From: Streptomyces nojiriensis
GTDB lineage: Bacteria; Actinomycetota; Actinomycetes; Streptomycetales; Streptomycetaceae
NCBI RefSeq assembly: GCF_017639205.1
Contig: NZ_CP071139.1
Location: 2,542,001-2,606,000, forward strand
Length of the DNA: 64,000 bases
Reading direction: 5' to 3'
The notes under the pieces were generated by a model. It was not told the origin of the DNA, made no database searches, and was given only the letters and a program-made list of their open reading frames with translations. Shown in pieces: positions 33,095-40,585 of the stretch; positions within the stretch are counted from its first letter, which is position 1; each line of letters begins with the position of its first letter. The position numbers were made by a program, and so were the translations under genes.

Positions 33095-34108
33095 TCAAGC
33101 GTCCCAGAGGGTGCCGAAGGCCAGGAGCTCGTCCCGGTACTCGATGCGGCCCTCCCACTCGCGGGGCCAGACGTCCGCGCCGAGGTGGGCTCCGGCGAAG
33201 GCGCCCGCGAGGCAGGCGATGGAGTCGGAGTCGCCGCGCGTGCAGGCGGCCCGGCGCAGCGCGGTCAGCGGCTCGTCGGGGAAGAGCAGGAAGCAGTGCA
33301 GGGCGGTGGCGAGGGCCTCCTCGGCGATCCAGCCGTCGCCCGTGGTCAGGCAGGGGTCGGTCTCCGGGGAGGGGGACCGCAGGGCGGCCGCGAGCCGGTC
33401 GAGGACCGCCAGGCACTCGTCCCAGCCCCGGGCGATGAAGGACTCCGGGGAGGCGTCGGACGCGGTCCGCATCCACAGGTCGCCCAGCCAGCGCTCGTGG
33501 TAGCGGGTGCGGTTCTCCAGGGCGTACGAGCGCAGCCGCCCGACGAGCCCGGTCACCTCGGTCCCCTCGGCCAGCAGGTACACGGCCCGGGCGGTCAGGT
33601 CGGAGGCGGCGAGCGCCGTCGGGTGTCCGTGGGTGAGGGCCGACTGGAGCTGCGCGGCTCCGGCCCGCTCCTCCTCGGTCCAGCCCGGCACCAGCCCGAC
33701 CGGGACCACCCGCATGTTGGCGCCGCAGCCCTTGGAGCCGATCTGGCTGGCGTCGCGCCAGTCCCGGTCCGAGGTGTCCAGCAGCCGGCAGGCCGTCATG
33801 CAGGTGCGGCCCGGGGCCCGGTTGTTCTCCGGGGAGTGGTACCAGTCGACGAACTCCTCGCGGACCGGCCGGGTCAGCCGCAGCGGGCCCACCGGGCCGC
33901 GCCCGGCCGCCGTGCGCAGGCCTCGGGCCAGGGCGAGGGTCATCTGGGTGTCGTCCGTGACGATCGCCGGGCGCGGCAGGCTCATCTCGCGCCAGGGCCC
34001 CGTCTTGGCCAGGATCGAGGGCACGTCGTTGAACTCGGTCGGAAAGCCGAGGGCGTCGCCCAGGGCCAGGCCGATCATGGCGCCGGTGGCGGCTCGCTTG
34101 GTGGTCAT
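33095..34108 (-). CDS. ADP-ribosylglycohydrolase family protein (DraG-like)
   Basis: A 337-residue ADP-ribosyl-acceptor hydrolase. The family metal-binding motifs are complete: G-L-A-L-G-D-A-L-G at the N-terminus, T-D-D-T-Q-M-T-L-A (about residue 50), and the C-terminal G-D-S-D-S-I-A-C-L-A-G-A-F-A-G-A, giving a two-Mg2+ site. It removes ADP-ribose from proteins, nucleic acids or small molecules. In this operon it probably feeds ADP-ribose to the NUDIX/NrtR partner or protects a target (inference). Its ATG overlaps the nrtR stop as ATGA. Confidence 0.9.
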   Translation of the reverse strand: MTTKRAATGAMIGLALGDALGFPTEFNDVPSILAKTGPWREMSLPRPAIVTDDTQMTLALARGLRTAAGRGPVGPLRLTRPVREEFVDWYHSPENNRAPGRTCMTACRLLDTSDRDWRDASQIGSKGCGANMRVVPVGLVPGWTEEERAGAAQLQSALTHGHPTALAASDLTARAVYLLAEGTEVTGLVGRLRSYALENRTRYHERWLGDLWMRTASDASPESFIARGWDECLAVLDRLAAALRSPSPETDPCLTTGDGWIAEEALATALHCFLLFPDEPLTALRRAACTRGDSDSIACLAGAFAGAHLGADVWPREWEGRIEYRDELLAFGTLWDA

Positions 34109-34833
34109 CGGGAGGATCCTTCCGGTCGCAGCAGAGGTGGGTGGAGGGTGGTCGCCGGACCGGGCCGGTAGAGGGCGGCCGGTTTGCCGCGGCCGCCGGT
34201 CAGCCGGGCGGCGCCCGGTACGGCCTCGACGAATCCCGGCGTCGCCAGGACCTTGCGGCGGAAGTTGGGGCGGTCGAGGGTGGTGTCCCAGACGGTCTCG
34301 TAGACGGACTGCAGCTCGCCGAGGGTGAACTCGGGCGGGCAGAAGCCGGTGGCCAGGCAGGTGTACTCCAGCTTGGCGCCGATCCGCTCGTGTGCGTCGG
34401 CCAGGATCACCGCGTGGTCGAAGGCGAGTTCCGAGACCTCGTCCAGCGCGGTCCAGCGGGCGTGCGCCGCGTCCCCGCCGCCCTCGGCGGCCGGCTCCGG
34501 CAGGTCCGGTACGAGGGCGGTGAAGGCCACCGAGACCACCCGCATCCGGGGGTCGCGGTCCGGTTCGCTGTACGTGCGCAGCTGCTCCAGGTGGAGTTCG
34601 GCCACGAGCCGGTCCGGCAGGCCGGTCTCCTCGGCCAGTTCGCGCCGGGCGGCGGTCTCGGCGGACTCCCGCGGCAGGACGAACCCGCCGGGCAGCGCCC
34701 AGGCCCCGGCGTACGGCTCCTGGCCGCGCCGGATCAGCAGGACGTGCAGGGCGCCGCCGCGCACGGTGAAGACGGCCAGGTCGGCGGTCACCGCGAACGG
34801 CTCGAAGGCGTACGGGTCATAGCCGGCGGTCAT
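34105..34833 (-). CDS. nrtR: NrtR-type NUDIX-wHTH regulator of NAD metabolism
   Basis: 242 residues. An N-terminal NUDIX domain with an intact box at residues 50-72 (G-G-F-V-L-P-R-E through R-E-L-A-E-E-T-G-L; Arg64, Glu65, Glu68, Glu69) is followed by a C-terminal winged helix typical of NrtR: F-T-L-G-E-L-Q-S-V-Y-E-T-V-W and N-F-R-R-K-V-L-A-T-P-G-F. NrtR proteins repress NAD biosynthesis or salvage genes and release DNA on binding ADP-ribose. Since the catalytic residues are kept here, hydrolysis of the effector is also possible. It is co-translated with nadR upstream and draG downstream by ATGA overlaps. The dyad in front of pnuC is its likely operator. Confidence 0.85.
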   Translation of the reverse strand: MTAGYDPYAFEPFAVTADLAVFTVRGGALHVLLIRRGQEPYAGAWALPGGFVLPRESAETAARRELAEETGLPDRLVAELHLEQLRTYSEPDRDPRMRVVSVAFTALVPDLPEPAAEGGGDAAHARWTALDEVSELAFDHAVILADAHERIGAKLEYTCLATGFCPPEFTLGELQSVYETVWDTTLDRPNFRRKVLATPGFVEAVPGAARLTGGRGKPAALYRPGPATTLHPPLLRPEGSSR

Positions 34834-35909
34834 CGGTTCTCCGGAAGGGGGTCGGTGAAGTGCCAGCCCTCGGCCAGCAGCGCGTCCACGGCGCGGACGG
34901 CCGCCTCCAGCCGGGCCGCCCGGTCCCCGCGCACGACGAGGAAACGCCTTCCGGTGCGCTCCAGTTCCGCCCGGAACCGCTCGGTCATCCAGGGCCGCAG
35001 GTGCTCCCCGTCCCGCAGGCCGTCGTCCTCGAAGGGCACGTCGGCGTGGTCGGTGAGCAGGTACAGGTCCCGCCGGGTGAGGTCGGCGATCCGCTCGACC
35101 TCGGCGTTGCGGCCGCCCGTGTACCGCTCGTGCCAGATGCCGGTGGCGAAGGAGTCGGTGTCGCAGAACAGCACCGGGGAGCCGAGCCGGGCCGCCTGCT
35201 CCTCGTCCGCGTCCTGGTGGCGCGCGATGACCGGGAACTCCTGCGAGGTGAAGGAGACGTCCGCCCAGGAGGCGGCCGGGTCGGCGGCGCGTGCCGCCGC
35301 CAGCTTCTCCTCGCTGTACCGGCGCCCGTACTCGGCGACCCAGCCCGTCTTGGCCCATACGCCGCCGCGCCGCCGGTAGTGGTCGGCCAGGGCCCGTGAC
35401 AGCGTGGTGGTCCCGGTGGACTCCGCGCCGAGGACGACGACGCGCCGGGTCAGGGCGGCCCGGACGGCCGGACCGAGGAACTCCCAGGTGCCGGCCGGGT
35501 CCCTGCGCACCGCCGTACCGGACACCGGGAACAGCGTCCGTTCCCGGTCCACGAGGACCTCCTCGGCGCCGAACCGCCGGGCGAGCTCGCTCCCGTACTC
35601 CTCCGAGGTGAACACGGCGTCCACCCGCCCGTGGACCGCGCCGCGGAAGACGGCCATGTGCGCCTCCCAGATCTGCGGGTCGTGCAGGTCGACGGGGATG
35701 TCGTCCACCGCGCCGACGACCTCGGCCCCGGGGTGCGCCTCGCGCATCCAGGCGACCCGGTCGGCGAGCGGGACCGACTCCACGGAGGCCGCGCACACCA
35801 GCACGGTCAGCCGCTCGCACTGGTCCTGGGCGGTGCGTACGAGGTGGTGGTGCCCGGCGTGCGGCGGGTAGAACTTGCCGAGGACCAGGCCGTGGCCGTG
35901 GCGCCTCAT
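34830..35909 (-). CDS. nadR: NadR-like NMN adenylyltransferase / ribosylnicotinamide kinase
   Basis: 359 residues. The N-terminal nucleotidyltransferase has G-K-F-Y-P-P-H-A-G-H (the HxGH at residues 17-20) and a later S-G-T-A-V-R-R version of the ISSTxxR motif. The C-terminal kinase-like domain (from about residue 155) starts with L-G-A-E-S-T-G-T-T-T-L. The usual P-loop Lys (GxxxxGKT) is replaced by Thr, so nicotinamide riboside kinase activity may be altered or use a different residue. There is no N-terminal HTH, so unlike enterobacterial NadR it is not a repressor; that role falls to nrtR. ATGA overlaps join it to pnuC and nrtR. Confidence 0.88.
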   Translation of the reverse strand: MRRHGHGLVLGKFYPPHAGHHHLVRTAQDQCERLTVLVCAASVESVPLADRVAWMREAHPGAEVVGAVDDIPVDLHDPQIWEAHMAVFRGAVHGRVDAVFTSEEYGSELARRFGAEEVLVDRERTLFPVSGTAVRRDPAGTWEFLGPAVRAALTRRVVVLGAESTGTTTLSRALADHYRRRGGVWAKTGWVAEYGRRYSEEKLAAARAADPAASWADVSFTSQEFPVIARHQDADEEQAARLGSPVLFCDTDSFATGIWHERYTGGRNAEVERIADLTRRDLYLLTDHADVPFEDDGLRDGEHLRPWMTERFRAELERTGRRFLVVRGDRAARLEAAVRAVDALLAEGWHFTDPLPENR

Positions 35910-36514
35910 GCCGTCGCCTCCGCCGCCGTACGGGCGTCCCGGGCGGGCAGGGTGCGCCGCCAGCCGAGGAGTCCGACCACGCACAGGGCGAGGAAGCCCA
36001 CGTAGAGCGCGGAGGTCAGGTAGAGGCCCTTGTGGGCGTAGAGCGGGATGTAGACGAGGTCGGCGGCGATCCACAGCCACCAGGACTCCACGAGCTTGCG
36101 GCACTGACCGTACGTGGCGACGAGCGAGAGCCCGGTGGTCAGCGCGTCCCAGAAGGGGACGGTGGAGTCGGTGGCCCGGCCCAGCAGCAGGGTGAGCGCG
36201 AGCACCCCCACCGCCCCCGCCGCGGCGAGCCCGGCCCATTCGGTGCGCGTGGTGCGGCGCACCGGCAGGGCCTCGGCGGATCCTGGTCCACCCCCGTGGG
36301 TCCAGGACCACCAGCCGTAGGCGGCGAGGGCGATGAAGACGATCTGGAGCCCGGCGTCGGCGTAGAGGCCGGCCTGGGCGAAGAGCACGATGAAGAAGAC
36401 GTTGTTGGCGATCCCGATCGGCCAGTTGGCCACGTGCTGCCGGGCGACCAGCCAGACGCACAGGGCGCCGGTGGCGAAGCCGAGCACCTCGGTCCAGCTC
36501 ATGGTCCAACTCAT
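35906..36514 (-). CDS. pnuC: nicotinamide riboside transporter PnuC
   Basis: A 202-residue integral membrane protein with seven hydrophobic segments that imports nicotinamide riboside by facilitated diffusion. Family-specific segments are W-P-I-G-I-A-N-N-V-F-F-I, A-Y-G-W-W-S-W, and the C-terminal W-W-L-W-I-A-A-D-L-V-Y-I-P-L-Y with L-Y-L-T-S-A-L-Y. The ATG at 36514 follows GGAGGGG at good spacing; a second ATG lies four codons in. It is the first gene of the operon, directly behind the promoter and dyad, and trapping of imported riboside by the next gene product (NadR) fits the known PnuC-NadR partnership. Confidence 0.92.
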   Translation of the reverse strand: MSWTMSWTEVLGFATGALCVWLVARQHVANWPIGIANNVFFIVLFAQAGLYADAGLQIVFIALAAYGWWSWTHGGGPGSAEALPVRRTTRTEWAGLAAAGAVGVLALTLLLGRATDSTVPFWDALTTGLSLVATYGQCRKLVESWWLWIAADLVYIPLYAHKGLYLTSALYVGFLALCVVGLLGWRRTLPARDARTAAEATA

Positions 36515-36528
36515 GACGACCCCCTCCG

Positions 36529-36578
36529 ACTGTTTAATGGTCAGGTTGACTATAAACAGTGACCGGGGTCCCCGACAA
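36529..36578 (-). promoter_or_regulatory. pnuC operon promoter overlapped by candidate NrtR operator
   Basis: On the minus strand, TTGTCG (36578-36573) and TATAGT (36554-36549) are 18 nt apart, a good housekeeping-sigma promoter. The -10 lies inside a dyad: ACTGTTTA (36529-36536) and its exact inverse TAAACAGT (36553-36560), with an inner ATGGTCA / TGACTAT pair offset by half a base. Placement over the -10 and just ahead of an operon that encodes NrtR argues for autoregulation by NrtR (inference). Confidence 0.7.
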
Positions 36579-36583
36579 GCAGA

Positions 36584-36615
36584 AAACCCGCGGCGCCCTG
36601 GGGCACCGCGGGTTT
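36584..36615 (-). terminator. terminator of the scpA-scpB-rluB transcript
   Basis: AAACCCGCGG (36584-36593) pairs perfectly with CCGCGGGTTT (36606-36615) over a 12-nt loop. It lies 44 bases past the rluB stop on the minus strand and just before the pnuC promoter, insulating the two operons. Confidence 0.85.
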
Positions 36616-36658
36616 CCGGGGATCGGACCGGCCGCCTGCGCGGCGACCGGTCTGCGCA

Positions 36659-38044
36659 CTAGAGGCCGACCTCGCGCATCAGCATGCCGACCTCGGTGTT
36701 GGTCAGGCGGCGCAGCCAGCCGGACTTCTGGTCGCCCAGCTCGATCGGACCGAAGGAGGTCCGGACGAGCTTCTCGACCGGGAAGCCGGCCTCCGCCATC
36801 ATGCGGCGGACGATGTGCTTGCGGCCCTCGTGGAGGGTGACCTCGACCAGGTAGTTCTTGCCGACCTGGTCGACGACGCGGAAGTGGTCGGCGCGGGCGT
36901 AGCCGTCCTCCAGCTCGATGCCGTCCTTGAGCCGCTTGCCGATCTCGCGCGGCAGCGGGCCGGTGATGGCCGCCACGTACGTCTTCTTCACGCCGTACTT
37001 CGGGTGCGTGAGGCGGTGGGCCAGCTCACCGTGGTTGGTGAGCAGGATGATGCCCTCCGTCTCGGTGTCGAGCCGGCCGACGTGGAAGAGACGGGTCTCG
37101 CGGTTGGTGACGTAGTCGCCGAGGCACTGACGGCCGTCCGGGTCCTCCATGGTGGAGACGACACCGGCGGGCTTGTTCAGCGCGAAGAACAGGTACGACT
37201 GGGTGGCGACGGTCAGGCCGTCCACCTTGATCTCGTCCTTCGGCAGGACTCGCTTGCCCTGCTCCAGCACGATCTCGCCGTTGACCTCGACGCGGGCCTG
37301 CTCGATGAGCTCCTCGCAGGCGCGGCGCGAACCCATGCCGGCGCGGGCGAGGACCTTCTGCAGACGCTCGCCCTCCTCCTCGGCACCCGGGAAGGTCTTC
37401 GGGGTCTTGATCACGGGCTTGTCGGCGTACCGGTCGCGCACGCGCTCCTCGATCCGCGCGTCCAGCTCGCGCGGGCGGGACTGGCCGCTCCGGCTGCCGG
37501 GGCCGCTGCGCGGGCCGCCGGCGCCGCCGATGCCGGGGGTCCTGGAGGTACGGGGACCGCCCTTGGCGCCACCGCGCGCCGCGGCGCCGCGGGCACCGCC
37601 GCCGCCCGCCTTGGGGCCGCTGCGTCCGCTGCGCTCGCCCTCGGGGCCGACGTCGTAGCGGCGCTCCTCGGGACGCGGGTTTCGGATGCGGGGGGCCGGC
37701 TGGTCGCGGTCGCGCGAGTCGGAGCCGCCCTGGTAGCCGCCACCGCCCTGGTAGCCGCCGCCGGAGCTGCCGCCGCGCGAGCCGCCGCCCTGGTAGCCAC
37801 CACGGGAGCCGCCGGAGCCGCCGCCCTGGTAGCCGCCGCGGGAGCCGCCGGAGCCGCTGCCGCCCCGGGAGCCTCCGCCGGAGCTGCCGCCACGGGAGCC
37901 GCCGGAGCCGCTGCCGCCGCCGGAGCCGCTCCCGCGGTAGCCTCCGCCGCCGCTGGAGGAGCCGCCGCGGGAGTTACCGCGCCCGCCGCCTCCGCCGCCG
38001 CTGTTCCTGTTGCCGCCACCGTTGCCGTTGCCGCTGCTTCGCAT
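36659..38044 (-). CDS. rluB: rRNA pseudouridine synthase RluB/RsuA family with Gly-rich extension
   Basis: 461 residues. The first 190 or so are a low-complexity Gly/Ser/Arg/Tyr-rich tail with G-G-Y-Q-G-G and G-G-S-R-G-G repeats resembling RNA-binding RGG sequences. Next come an S4 RNA-binding domain (R-L-Q-K-V-L-A-R-A-G-M-G-S-R-R) and the RsuA/RluB catalytic domain with H-V-G-R-L-D-T-E-T-E-G, in which Asp is the catalytic residue. It modifies 23S (RluB) or 16S rRNA; by order beside scpAB it is RluB-like. The ATG overlaps the scpB stop as TGATG. The length excess over the E. coli enzyme is all in the N-terminal tail. Confidence 0.9.
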   Translation of the reverse strand: MRSSGNGNGGGNRNSGGGGGGRGNSRGGSSSGGGGYRGSGSGGGSGSGGSRGGSSGGGSRGGSGSGGSRGGYQGGGSGGSRGGYQGGGSRGGSSGGGYQGGGGYQGGSDSRDRDQPAPRIRNPRPEERRYDVGPEGERSGRSGPKAGGGGARGAAARGGAKGGPRTSRTPGIGGAGGPRSGPGSRSGQSRPRELDARIEERVRDRYADKPVIKTPKTFPGAEEEGERLQKVLARAGMGSRRACEELIEQARVEVNGEIVLEQGKRVLPKDEIKVDGLTVATQSYLFFALNKPAGVVSTMEDPDGRQCLGDYVTNRETRLFHVGRLDTETEGIILLTNHGELAHRLTHPKYGVKKTYVAAITGPLPREIGKRLKDGIELEDGYARADHFRVVDQVGKNYLVEVTLHEGRKHIVRRMMAEAGFPVEKLVRTSFGPIELGDQKSGWLRRLTNTEVGMLMREVGL

Positions 38045-38679
38045 CAAAGTTCCGTCGTCTTGTCGTCGTCTGCATCTGTGTCCGGTGCGTCCGGATCGAA
38101 CGACGGAACACCTTCCTGCGTCTCGGCTTCGATCGCCTCCGCCTCGGGGAGGAAGGGCGCGAGCTCCGGGAGCTCGTCAAGACCGCGCAGGCCCATCCGC
38201 TCCAAAAAGTGGTTCGTCGTCCTGTACAGGATCGCACCTGTTTCGGGTTCCGTCCCCGCCTCCTCCACCAGACCGCGCTGGAGGAGGGTCCGCATGACCC
38301 CGTCGCAGTTGACTCCGCGGACCGCGGAGACCCGCGATCGGCTCACCGGCTGCCGGTACGCGACGACCGCCAGGGTCTCCAGGGCCGCCTGGGTGAGCCG
38401 GGCCTGCTGGCCGTCCAGCACGAAGCCCTCGACGGCCGGCGCGTACGCGGCCCGGGTGTAGAAGCGCCAGCCGCCGGCGACCAGCCGCAGCTCGAAGCCC
38501 CGGCGGGCGGCCGTGTACTCGTCGGCGAGCTCCCGCAGCGCCTGCCCGACCTCGCGCGGGCTGCGCTCCAGCACCTTGGCCAGGTGCGCCTCGGTGGCCG
38601 GCTCGTCCACGACCATGAGCACGGCCTCCAAAGCGGGCTTCAGCTCCAGCGCGGCCACCGCGCTCACGTCGCCGTTCAA
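38044..38679 (-). CDS. scpB: segregation and condensation protein ScpB
   Basis: A 211-residue subunit of the Smc-ScpAB condensin that compacts and segregates the chromosome. It consists of two winged-helix domains: L-K-P-A-L-E-A-V-L-M-V-V-D-E-P and L-T-Q-A-A-L-E-T-L-A-V-V-A-Y-R-Q-P-V-S-R are family hallmarks, and R-G-V-N-C-D-G-V and L-L-Q-R-G-L-V-E follow. The C-terminus is acidic. The best start is a TTG at 38679 overlapping the scpA stop, because GGAGG lies 7 nt upstream; a GTG four codons later is too close to the purine tract's far end. It is coupled to rluB downstream. Confidence 0.93.
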   Translation of the reverse strand: MNGDVSAVAALELKPALEAVLMVVDEPATEAHLAKVLERSPREVGQALRELADEYTAARRGFELRLVAGGWRFYTRAAYAPAVEGFVLDGQQARLTQAALETLAVVAYRQPVSRSRVSAVRGVNCDGVMRTLLQRGLVEEAGTEPETGAILYRTTNHFLERMGLRGLDELPELAPFLPEAEAIEAETQEGVPSFDPDAPDTDADDDKTTEL

Positions 38680-39746
38680 TCCTTCGCCTCCACGATCTGG
38701 TCGAACTCGTCGGTCACGGTCGGCATGCCGTCGCCGTCCCCGCCGCTCCAGCGCACGGTGAGGGTCTGCAGCGCCTCCTCCTGGTCGAGGACGACCGCCT
38801 TCTCCCGGTAGAGCTCCAGCAGGGCCAGGAAGCGCGCGACGACGGTGAGGGTGTCCCCGGCGTCCTCGGTGAGCTCCTGGAAGGTGGCCTCCCCGCGCGC
38901 CTTCAGCATCCGCGCGACCAGCCCGGCCTGCTCGCGCACGCTGACCAGGGGGGCGTGGATGTGGTCCACGTACACCTGGGGCTTGGCCCTGGGCTGCATG
39001 GCCTTCACGGCCAGCCGGGCGAAACCTTCCGGCCCGACGCTGATGACGACCTCGGGCAGCAGGTCCGCGTGGTGCGGCTCCAGTCCGACCGTGCGCGGGT
39101 ACCGCCTGCCCTCGGCCTCCGCGCGCCGCTCGAAGATCTCGGCGATCTGCTTGTAGGCGCGGTACTGGAGCAGGCGCGCGAAGAGCAGGTCCCGGGCCTC
39201 CAGCAGGGCCAGGTCCGCCTCGTCCTCGACCTCGGCGACCGGCAGCAGCCGGGCGGCCTTCAGGTCGAGGAGGGTGGTGGCGACGACGAGGAACTCGGTG
39301 GTCTGGTCGAGGTCCCAGTCGGGCCCCATGGCGCGGATGTGCGCCATGAACTCGTCGGTGACCTTGGACAGCGCGACCTCGGTGACGTCGAGCTTGTGCC
39401 GCGAGATCAGCTGGAGCAGCAGGTCGAAGGGGCCTTCGAAGTTGGCGAGCCGCAGGGTGAACCGCCCGTCCCCGCCCGCGGGGGGTGCGGTGTCCGGGCC
39501 TGCGGCGGTCCCGGCGTCCGGGGCCGGGTGGGACTCAGGGGGCTGCTGCTGCCCGTCTGCGGGCCCGGGGGAACGTTCCGGCTCGGTACCGCCCGCCGCC
39601 GGCGCGGGGCGCGCAGCGGGCGCCTCAGGGGCTTCGGGGCCCGCTCCGCCGTCCTGCGCGTCCGGTTGCCGGTCCGTGTCGGGGGCGCCGGGGCCGCGCC
39701 CCAGGACGCGCCGGGTCGGTCGGCCGGATTCGGCGGGGAAGGGCAT
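38676..39746 (-). CDS. scpA: segregation and condensation protein ScpA
   Basis: 356 residues. The kleisin subunit of Smc-ScpAB. After a disordered Pro/Ala/Gly N-terminal extension of about 90 residues, the kleisin N-domain begins F-E-G-P-F-D-L-L-L-Q-L-I followed by K-L-D-V-T-E-V-A-L (binds the Smc neck). A helical linker with E-F-L-V-V-A-T-T-L-L-D-L-K-A-A-R-L-L-P and a C-terminal winged helix (F-L-A-L-L-E-L-Y-R) that binds the Smc head follow. The start is an ATG at the head of the extension; a later start would still keep the core. Its stop overlaps scpB. Confidence 0.94.
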   Translation of the reverse strand: MPFPAESGRPTRRVLGRGPGAPDTDRQPDAQDGGAGPEAPEAPAARPAPAAGGTEPERSPGPADGQQQPPESHPAPDAGTAAGPDTAPPAGGDGRFTLRLANFEGPFDLLLQLISRHKLDVTEVALSKVTDEFMAHIRAMGPDWDLDQTTEFLVVATTLLDLKAARLLPVAEVEDEADLALLEARDLLFARLLQYRAYKQIAEIFERRAEAEGRRYPRTVGLEPHHADLLPEVVISVGPEGFARLAVKAMQPRAKPQVYVDHIHAPLVSVREQAGLVARMLKARGEATFQELTEDAGDTLTVVARFLALLELYREKAVVLDQEEALQTLTVRWSGGDGDGMPTVTDEFDQIVEAKD

Positions 39747-40066
39747 CGCGGTCCAGGAGGTGCATGGGGGCGGCGTGGAGGGCCGGGCGCCGTGGCCGCG
39801 GCCACCAGCAGCCTACGGGCTCCCCCGCACTCCCCGGTGGACCACCGCCCGGCACGGCGCCGCACCGCAGGACCGGCGCTCCCCGCCCGTACGGAGCCCC
39901 GTGGGGGCGGCTCTCCGCGACGGGACGGAGTCGGGGGCGGGGCCGGGGCCGGGGCCGGGCCGCGGATCCTCCGGAGGCCCGGTCACCGGGCGGACGGCCG
40001 CCGGGGCCCGGCTCCGGGAAGGCGCACCGCGGGGCGGGGCACCGGGAGAGCGGGCCCGCAGGGCGG
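39747..40066. other. intergenic region with a G-quadruplex-prone tract
   Basis: 320 bases between the RHH-like gene and scpA contain no credible gene. At 39933-39959 there are four consecutive runs of four or more G separated by one or two bases, i.e. tandem GGGGCC units, a canonical G-quadruplex motif on the plus strand. No promoter hexamers stand out, so scpAB may be read through from the parA side. Confidence 0.5.
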
Positions 40067-40585
40067 TCAGCGGCCGCGCAGGCGCCGTACGAGGATGCTC
40101 GCGTCGCCGCGGGATTCCAGATCGGCGAGGACGACCGCGACCGCCTCGCGGACGATGCGGCCCCGGTCCACCGCCAGGCCGTGCTCCCCGCGCAGCACCA
40201 GCCGCGCGTGTTCCAGGTCCATGAGCTCCTCGGCGGAGACGTAGACCGTGATCTTCTCGTCGTGGCGCTCGCGGCCGCTGGGGCGCCGGTTCGCGCCCCT
40301 GCCCTGCCCCTTGCCCCGGCGGCCCGCGCCGACCGGGGCGGACCCCGCGCCGGCCGGTCCGGCAGAACCTTCCTGCGGCCGCCTGGGCTGCCCCACGACG
40401 GGCCCGCCGGTGTCCGCGGCCTCCCGGCCGCGGCCCTCGCCCGCCGTGCCCTCTGCCGAAGCGGCCGAGTGTTCCCCGGCGGGCGTCTCCTCGGCCCCGC
40501 GCCGCGGCGAGGACGACTGGAGCGCCATCCCCCCGGTCGTACGGAACAGTTCGTCGGCTCCGGGCAGACTCACTCGGCGTGACAC
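40067..40585 (-). CDS. RHH-like small DNA-binding protein partnered with ParA
   Basis: 172 residues. The first 105 are low-complexity and disordered (Gly, Arg, Pro, Glu). The last 65, from E-K-I-T-V-Y-V-S-A-E-E-L-M-D-L-E through G-R-I-V-R-E-A-V-A-V-V-L-A-D-L, have the strand-helix-helix pattern of a ribbon-helix-helix DNA-binding protein. The GTG start lies 16 bp inside the 3' end of parA, so the two are co-translated. A small RHH protein paired with a ParA ATPase recalls plasmid centromere-binding partners (ParG/omega type), so this may be an adaptor for ParA rather than a ParB (inference). Confidence 0.65.
   Translation of the reverse strand: MSRRVSLPGADELFRTTGGMALQSSSPRRGAEETPAGEHSAASAEGTAGEGRGREAADTGGPVVGQPRRPQEGSAGPAGAGSAPVGAGRRGKGQGRGANRRPSGRERHDEKITVYVSAEELMDLEHARLVLRGEHGLAVDRGRIVREAVAVVLADLESRGDASILVRRLRGR

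Noticed and set aside
36815..38461. Long plus-strand open frame antisense to rluB and scpB
   Set aside because: Composition follows the complement of the Gly-rich rluB tail, there are no motifs, and the minus strand carries well-known genes.
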